Shown piece after piece: positions 59,333 through 64,000 of a stretch of DNA of 64,000 nucleotides (within the stretch, counting starts at the first letter, position 1; each line of letters opens with the position of its first letter). The position numbers and the translations under genes were made by a program. This DNA comes from Bdellovibrionales bacterium Ga0074139 (GTDB taxonomy: Bacteria; Bdellovibrionota; Bdellovibrionia; Bdellovibrionales; Bdellovibrionaceae), in the NCBI GenBank assembly GCA_001464795.1, contig LNEB01000008.1, forward strand, positions 1-64,000, in the 5' to 3' direction. The notes under the pieces are model-generated. The model was not told the DNA's origin. It made no database searches and saw only the letters and a list, made by a program, of their open reading frames with translations.

Positions 59333-59749
59333 TTAATTAACTGACAGTACCTTTGCTCCGCCCGAAACTTTACCTTCATCACCTTTAGAGATGATTCCGA
59401 TAGCGCCAGGAGTAGAGCCCACAGTAGCAATCACCTCTGCAGATGAACCCTTCTTAGACGGGGGATTGGCCTGACCTGATAAAGCTTTTTCAAGCCAAAT
59501 ACGGTCAAATTCCGCAGCACTTAGACCAATGCTAGTAAAAAAAGAAGCGGCCACAGGATCAGTTCCTGGTAGCATCACAACTTGGATCTTAGCACCACCA
59601 AAGTTACCCATCTGGGCTGTGAAAACACTTTTCAAATCACCCTTCGAAATGGAACCAGCAGAAACCGAGCTGTTTGCAATCACTGCAAAATCAGCATAAG
59701 CAAACGCTGCCGATAAAAAACAAATTAGAAAACCTGTTAATTTTTTCAT
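59333..59749 (-). CDS. Small periplasmic PstS/PBP-like binding protein
   Basis: 138 aa from ATG 59749. A signal peptide (ending AAFAYADF) precedes VIANSSVSAGSISKGDLKSV then FTAQMGNFGG, and GSSAEVIATVGSTPGAIGII. These are the phosphate/oxyanion binding protein motifs (S-x-x-D...G...S/T-x-GAIGY). It is half the size of PstS and no ABC permease is nearby, so it probably binds an anion for sensing instead of transport. Its start abuts the stop of the porin gene. Confidence 0.8.
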   Translation of the reverse strand: MKKLTGFLICFLSAAFAYADFAVIANSSVSAGSISKGDLKSVFTAQMGNFGGAKIQVVMLPGTDPVAASFFTSIGLSAAEFDRIWLEKALSGQANPPSKKGSSAEVIATVGSTPGAIGIISKGDEGKVSGGAKVLSVN

Positions 59750-60957
59750 TATAAACTCCAAAAGTATGAGAATGAAAAGCGTACTTCACCGTAGTTAGCT
59801 TGTTTACCAAACACTTTTTGAATATGTTCACTGTAGTCAGCCTTAAGTGCAACGTTGAAATCAGGGCGATAAACAACACCCAACGTTGCTTTATCAAATT
59901 TTCCGTTGTCAGCTAAGCCAGCTTCGTTGTCTCCACCGTACTCCTCTTGCCAAATCGTTTCAGGATTTTCGTAGATATCGTACTGTGCGTAAGGAGTGAT
60001 AGAGCCTTCAGTTAATGGAATGATGTAGCCTACGCGAGCATAAGATGTGCTTGATGTGTAATCACCGTCTAAATTAATTGGTCCACCGCAATTAAATCGT
60101 GCTCTTTGTCTGTCATTCAAGGTTGCACCAGTAGTTAGGTTACAAATGTCTCCAACTATCGCTGCATCACGAGTTGCATCGTGATTCGAAGTCGTGGTCT
60201 CTGCTTGTACAATCCACTTTGCATCTGTGTACTGAACATATACGCCAGTCACATCATAAGTATCATGAAGCATCCAATTCAAAACTCCACCTGCACCAGG
60301 ATCAGCTTGTCCAGCATTGCTTGAGGCATCACCGTAGTTTACTGATTGAGCACGGCCACCTGAGTTGTAGTAGCTTGCTCCAATTTTCCAGTTCGTGCCA
60401 ATAGTGTAATTCACATCTAAACCGATGGATTGAGCATCAAATTTACGCTCATCGTTTCCAGTTGTTAATGCATAATTAATTTGTCCATCAGAACCTACAT
60501 TTGTTTTTCCATGGAACATAGCATTTGTCGTTCGAGTTAACATTAAATGATCTGTATCAAACATTTCAGGGGGCTCGATTCCGATGTAAGTGGGAACTGC
60601 ATCGAGGATCTCATTGTAAAGACCAAATTTACGGTACAACTTACCGATTCTGAAAGTGAGCTTTTCACCTAATAGTTCTTTTTCTACCCAAGCATTACGA
60701 ACATCCAATTGTTCACCGCCGCTACCACTGATGTTTAAAAAGGTCTTATAGGAATCTTTTGAACTCATGATTAAAGCATGGATATTCGGAGTATCGAATT
60801 CACCTGCATTTTTTTCTTTTTCATTTGTACCGACTTGTGGAACATCTGCTGATCTTTCATAGTATCCGTCGATGTATCCGTAAACCTTAGTGTTCATCTG
60901 AGCATTGGCGTAAAAACCTGACAAAAGTAGGCTTGCACCCATTAATGACTTTAACAC
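59749..60957 (-). CDS. Outer-membrane beta-barrel porin
   Basis: 402 aa from GTG 60957 with AAGGAGG ahead. A signal peptide (ending YANAQ) leads to alternating strands: TKVYGYIDGYYERSADVP, GKLYRKFGLYNEILDAVP, YIGIEPPEMFDTDHLMLTRT, and the C-terminal VRFSFSYFWSL with a terminal aromatic-Leu pattern. The Asn/Gly-rich loops are typical. It may admit the anion bound by the adjacent PstS-like protein. A promoter should lie in the 238-base gap upstream. Confidence 0.82.
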   Translation of the reverse strand: MLKSLMGASLLLSGFYANAQMNTKVYGYIDGYYERSADVPQVGTNEKEKNAGEFDTPNIHALIMSSKDSYKTFLNISGSGGEQLDVRNAWVEKELLGEKLTFRIGKLYRKFGLYNEILDAVPTYIGIEPPEMFDTDHLMLTRTTNAMFHGKTNVGSDGQINYALTTGNDERKFDAQSIGLDVNYTIGTNWKIGASYYNSGGRAQSVNYGDASSNAGQADPGAGGVLNWMLHDTYDVTGVYVQYTDAKWIVQAETTTSNHDATRDAAIVGDICNLTTGATLNDRQRARFNCGGPINLDGDYTSSTSYARVGYIIPLTEGSITPYAQYDIYENPETIWQEEYGGDNEAGLADNGKFDKATLGVVYRPDFNVALKADYSEHIQKVFGKQANYGEVRFSFSYFWSL

Positions 60958-61195
60958 TTTTCCTCCTTGTAATTAAGTTGTTAAACATCTTCTGATCTAA
61001 AAAAGTATGCGTGAAAAATATTTAAAGGCCTAATTAATTTATTTTTAACACCACTAGCCCGATATTAAAGTAAACTAATATAAACAAACTTGAGTTTTTT
61101 AATGCTTACCTCAATGAAAAAAATATGAATCAACTTCAATCATGCTTATTAACTATGCAACTGGTCCAGTGTGTATAAAAAACAACGATGAAGGA

Positions 61196-61777
61196 TCAAA
61201 ACCCAAGAACTTCTTTAATCTGATCATCTGGCTTAAGATCGCCAGATCTAAACTTCATTACCTTTTGCCTTGTTTCATTAAAAAAATAACTTAAGTGAAC
61301 CAATGTTCCAAAACGATCAGAAACTTCAATAGCTGTGATTACAAATCCAGCTTTTAGCTTCGGAATTATTATTGAATTATTTGTGGTCACATGACGAGAG
61401 AGAATCATTTGATATCCCCATGCTTTAACTTGCTCGATCACTTCATTCATAAGAGCTGTGTAAAGTCCCTGTCTGCGGTGGGCTGGAAGAATCGCACTAT
61501 TTCGCATATAAAAGGTTTCATGGTTATATTGACTCCCAGTAAACCAACCACAAAATTCTTCACCTTTAAAAACACATAAATTTAACTCATGCATTTTATC
61601 CATATTAGACCGTAAAGATTTCAGTTGTGCTTTTTCCATTTCAGATAATACCAATTGCATATTCATACTGGTATCGTGACTGCTAAATACTTGGGGACCC
61701 CATATTTGCCAGAGATTTTGAAATTCTTGATCTGGAAGCTGCATGATTCTGTATCCTTCTGGAAGTTTTGCTTTCAT
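61196..61777 (-). CDS. GNAT acetyltransferase
   Basis: 193 aa. The acetyl-CoA loop is SAILPAHRRQGLYTALMNEV (R-R-x-G-L), after strand LNLCVFKGEEFCGWFTGSQY and before GYQMILSRHV with KLKAGFVITAIE. These are GNAT motifs A and B. The substrate is unknown. It is the last gene of a leftward operon (RNase D-like, DTW, 60-aa protein, this gene). Confidence 0.85.
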   Translation of the reverse strand: MKAKLPEGYRIMQLPDQEFQNLWQIWGPQVFSSHDTSMNMQLVLSEMEKAQLKSLRSNMDKMHELNLCVFKGEEFCGWFTGSQYNHETFYMRNSAILPAHRRQGLYTALMNEVIEQVKAWGYQMILSRHVTTNNSIIIPKLKAGFVITAIEVSDRFGTLVHLSYFFNETRQKVMKFRSGDLKPDDQIKEVLGF

Positions 61778-61783
61778 CCTACC

Positions 61784-61966
61784 CTACTCCTCGCTGATCA
61801 TCTTCAGCACAAGCTGAATGGTTTCGTGATCCACATTGGCTAATTTCATAAGAGATTTTGCACGGCCTAAATTATCTTCATCAATGGCTTGAAAAAAATC
61901 ATCCACTTTACTTATTTCAGCTAATTTTTCTAAAACTAAAGTTCCTTCAAAATCTTTTTCATCCAT
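61784..61966 (-). CDS. Small acidic helical protein (60 aa)
   Basis: 60 aa, rich in Asp/Glu with no Cys, no hydrophobic span and no known motif. Helices around LEKLAEISKVDDFFQAI and LVLKMISEE are likely. Its start shares one base with the stop of the DTW gene and it ends 6 bases before the GNAT gene, so it is certainly inside the operon. A protein-protein adaptor role is possible but not shown. Confidence 0.6.
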   Translation of the reverse strand: MDEKDFEGTLVLEKLAEISKVDDFFQAIDEDNLGRAKSLMKLANVDHETIQLVLKMISEE

Positions 61967-62556
61967 TACTGTTTAATCCCCCGCCCAATCATAGTCGCAC
62001 TGAGCTTTGCTTGATACAACTGAAGCAACTGATCCTTCACCGCTTGACCTTCTAGATGACCATAGGCCAAGGCAATGGCCTGAAGGGTTGAGAAACCATG
62101 ACTTGTATGTTCTTTACGCAAATGTTGAGTCCCTTGGTTTATTTCATTAATACAAACTCTTGGCAAATTTTTGAGCTCAGGTTGCCTGCGGTGCAACTTC
62201 CCCGCTTGTCGCCAATTTCCATCGGACACGATCAGTTGTACAGGTTTTGAGGGCTTAAGGCTTTCGATATCTTGAGCATCCTCTGACGGAAAAAATACAT
62301 AGGTTTCATAGTCATCAGACAAAATTTTGGATAAATCCAGAATATTATTCTCCTGGCCTCTAATGAAAATTTCAGAATTTACCAAAGCATGAACAGCCAG
62401 TGTTCCTGTATTGGTTGTTCGCTTTAACTCTCGGTGGTGAATCACTAAGCTCAGTTTAGTACTCGTGATTATTTTTGGAATCAAATGACAGATGCAGCGA
62501 TCTTGATGCAGCAAACAGGTCACACAGGGATTTTTTGTTTTTCTTTTTCGTATCAT
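61966..62556 (-). CDS. DTW-domain protein (TapT-like tRNA aminocarboxypropyltransferase)
   Basis: 196 aa. The N-terminal zinc-ribbon is NPCVTCLLHQDRCICHLI. The DTW-like motif reads VSDGNWRQAGKLHRRQPELK, with Asn where the family has Thr in DGTW. HTSHGFSTLQAIALAYGHLE is the conserved C-terminal helix. TapT/Tuaa2 enzymes transfer the 3-amino-3-carboxypropyl group of SAM to a tRNA uridine (acp3U). Activity is likely by family; the D-G-N-W variation is noted. Confidence 0.88.
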   Translation of the reverse strand: MIRKRKTKNPCVTCLLHQDRCICHLIPKIITSTKLSLVIHHRELKRTTNTGTLAVHALVNSEIFIRGQENNILDLSKILSDDYETYVFFPSEDAQDIESLKPSKPVQLIVSDGNWRQAGKLHRRQPELKNLPRVCINEINQGTQHLRKEHTSHGFSTLQAIALAYGHLEGQAVKDQLLQLYQAKLSATMIGRGIKQ

Positions 62557-63095
62557 GTGGGTTCACTTAGTTTTTGATAAATCATAAGCCCCACCCACGC
62601 ATCGGTGGCCGCATAGTTCAGCTGCCTTTGATCCAGATGACTCAGTTCCCAATTGGTGGTTTTAGGTCCTTTAGATATGGGCTGACCTAAAACTTCTTCA
62701 CTCATTCCTTTAAGGCCTCTGTTTTGTAGACCTTTGATTTTTGCTAAACTTTGAAGCTCGACAAAACTTTCTGGCTTAAAAGGAAAAAGCTTTTGCAAAA
62801 GATTAAGATCGTCACGAATGGCAACCCCTACTTTGGTAATATCAGGATTTTCCAAAATGGCTTTCAACCCGTCAAACCGAGTCACATAGTGAAGTCTTAT
62901 AATGTAAGCTTCTTCTTCCGTGGACAGTTGCAAAAGTGCCACTTTGTGAACCACACCCTTCTTGAAACTGGGCCTTGTTTCAGTGTCAAAGCCAAGCACC
63001 TTGGCACGAGACAAAGCTTCAGTGGCCTGATCAAGCACCGCATCGGTTGTGATTAAGTGGATTTTTCCAGGAAACGATAGGAACGTAGACATCAT
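62553..63095 (-). CDS. RNase D/WRN-type 3'-5' exonuclease
   Basis: 180 aa, exonuclease domain only. DEDD residues appear in VLGFDTETRPSFKKG (Asp-x-Glu), VGVAIRDDLNLLQKL (Asp) and LNYAATDAWVGLMIYQKL (Asp, with Tyr four residues before it as in DEDDy). It degrades RNA or trims tRNA ends, as RNase D does. It heads the operon with the DTW gene, whose start overlaps its stop by 4 bases. No HRDC domain is present. Confidence 0.9.
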   Translation of the reverse strand: MMSTFLSFPGKIHLITTDAVLDQATEALSRAKVLGFDTETRPSFKKGVVHKVALLQLSTEEEAYIIRLHYVTRFDGLKAILENPDITKVGVAIRDDLNLLQKLFPFKPESFVELQSLAKIKGLQNRGLKGMSEEVLGQPISKGPKTTNWELSHLDQRQLNYAATDAWVGLMIYQKLSEPT

Positions 63096-63143
63096 CTAGG
63101 AATTACACTAGAACAGGGCCTGAACTACGACAAGGAGCTCTGC

Positions 63144-63488
63144 ATGCTGAATTTAACAAAAGAACAAATGACTGAAATGGCCGAACTGATTAAACAGGAA
63201 AACGGGGCTAACCTGGAAGAGGTTTCGCAAATCATGAAGCGAATGATGACAGTCGGCGATCTTAAAAAAGTGATCGCTGGTATGGACGATTCATTACCCA
63301 TCGAGCTTGAGGTTGTTCTTGAAATCACTGAAGACGGCGATTGCTCGACTCAGCCAGGACTTGCCATTCATCACTACCAAGTGCAAAAAGGTGACGATGG
63401 CTATGCACGCCTCACTTTAGTGGGTGCCCAACCACAAAACGCAGAAGCCTATGCCACTGCCTTTGAAATTGATGTTTTGAAACAATAG
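63144..63488 (+). CDS. Conserved-looking hypothetical protein (114 aa)
   Basis: ATG at 63144 with GGAGC ahead. The N-terminal half is helical (LNLTKEQMTEMAELIKQENG, KRMMTVGDLKKVIAGMDDSL) and the second half is beta-rich (PIELEVVLEITEDGDCSTQP, GYARLTLVGAQPQN). A helix then beta layout suggests a small alpha-beta fold. No family is recognised. It lies between a leftward operon and a leftward reductase gene. Confidence 0.65.
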   Translation: MLNLTKEQMTEMAELIKQENGANLEEVSQIMKRMMTVGDLKKVIAGMDDSLPIELEVVLEITEDGDCSTQPGLAIHHYQVQKGDDGYARLTLVGAQPQNAEAYATAFEIDVLKQ

Positions 63489-63495
63489 AAATTAG

Positions 63496-64000
63496 CTAGG
63501 ACCTGGGGTAATCGATATAGCCTTCAGGTCCACTGGAATAAAAAGTATTCGTATTAAATTCTGCCAGTGGAATGTCTTTTTGAATTCTTTTAGCTAAATC
63601 AGGATTAGAAATATAATACTTCCCCCAAGCCACTGCGTCTGCTGTTCCACTTGTGATCAACTGGCTGGCCACGGCAGGTGTCAATCCTTGATTGGCAATC
63701 ACGACACCACCAAATTCTTTTTTAATACTTTTTGTAATATAATTTTCACTTTGACCTTCACGAGTGAAAATAAAAGCTAGTTTTCTTTTGCCTAGTTCAC
63801 GAGCCACATAACTAAAAGTTTCTTGGGGGTTCACGTCCCCCATGTCATGGGAATCGCACGCAGGAGCCAAATGAACACCAATTCTGCCCGGTGACCAAAC
63901 AGATTTCACTGCATCTACTATTTCAAGTAAAAATCGGGCCCGGTTTTCTGTAGACCCACCGTAAATATCAGTTCTTAAATTAGATTTTGTTTGTAAAAAT
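63496..64000 (-). CDS. Old Yellow Enzyme-family NADH:flavin oxidoreductase (partial, C-terminal)
   Basis: The frame enters from the right edge and stops at 63496, giving about 168 residues of a usual 350-370. DIYGGSTENRARFLLEIVDA is the OYE motif, followed by RIGVHLAPACDSHDMGD, FGGVVIANQGLTPAVA with SGTADAVAWGKYYISNPDLA, which bind FMN phosphate. The end has NTNTFYSSGPEGYIDYP, as in NemA-type reductases. It reduces activated alkenes with NADPH. The N-terminal half lies outside the window. Confidence 0.92.
   Translation of the reverse strand, partial: FLQTKSNLRTDIYGGSTENRARFLLEIVDAVKSVWSPGRIGVHLAPACDSHDMGDVNPQETFSYVARELGKRKLAFIFTREGQSENYITKSIKKEFGGVVIANQGLTPAVASQLITSGTADAVAWGKYYISNPDLAKRIQKDIPLAEFNTNTFYSSGPEGYIDYPRS

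Noticed and set aside
1-64000. tRNA, rRNA or CRISPR sequences
   Set aside because: No T-loop/acceptor pattern, rRNA core or regularly spaced repeat array was found by reading; small or diverged RNA genes could be missed without a covariance search.

Overview
The window looks like a chromosomal stretch of an AT-rich Gram-negative bacterium. It has outer-membrane factors, porin-type barrels, lipoproteins with lipoboxes, and a large share of secreted hydrolases and proteins I cannot assign. That mix, with dense overlapping operons, would suit the Bdellovibrionota (a Pseudobdellovibrio-like genome), but the taxon is an inference. No rRNA, tRNA or CRISPR array was recognised.

Region 1 (about 1090-13865) reads as an integrated element of about 12.8 kb. 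An identical 11-bp sequence occurs at 1090-1100 and 13855-13865. Repeats of TGGCTA in helical phase lie just inside both ends. The right end carries a small excisionase-like HTH gene overlapping a tyrosine recombinase gene. The cargo is a leftward metal-resistance cluster: a CzcI-like protein, a CzcC outer-membrane factor, an unusually short CzcB-like adaptor, a CzcA RND pump, a His-rich periplasmic protein, a lipoprotein, a ZntA-type P1B ATPase and a DUF3703 protein. The element also holds an Xre regulator with a 56-aa membrane peptide, a decayed barrel gene, a broken small ORF, a large inverted repeat in front of a ribbon-helix-helix gene, and a perfect palindrome made of two DnaA-box consensus sequences.

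Region 2 (13.9-34.2 kb) is a mosaic of small units. A TetR-controlled reductase operon has a perfect palindromic operator, next to a kinase gene and a GNAT gene with a nonsense codon. A Rieske-flavodoxin fusion and a secreted metallopeptidase-like protein follow. A BlaI repressor is paired with an M56 protease fused to a lytic transglycosylase. Further on are S41 and M1-like peptidases, then a blue-light locus (MarR and BLUF genes converging on a photolyase/cryptochrome gene), a beta-CASP nuclease and a DCC-type oxidoreductase.

Region 3 (34.3-47.7 kb) has a 1197-aa exported protein of unknown function, a 191-aa exported protein, a GGDEF cyclase, a YD/RHS-type protein translationally coupled to a subtilisin, thioredoxin, and a leftward RNA-modification operon (rlmE, pseudouridine synthase, LOG family, metallophosphoesterase).

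Region 4 (47.7-64 kb) has a PilZ-Rrf2-sugar dehydrogenase operon, a NamZ-like muramidase with a DOMON protein, an ABC-F operon, a glycosyltransferase, and a porin/binding-protein/chemoreceptor cluster. An RNase D-like/DTW/GNAT operon and a partial Old Yellow Enzyme gene close the window. Genes are tightly packed and many convergent neighbours overlap at their 3' ends.
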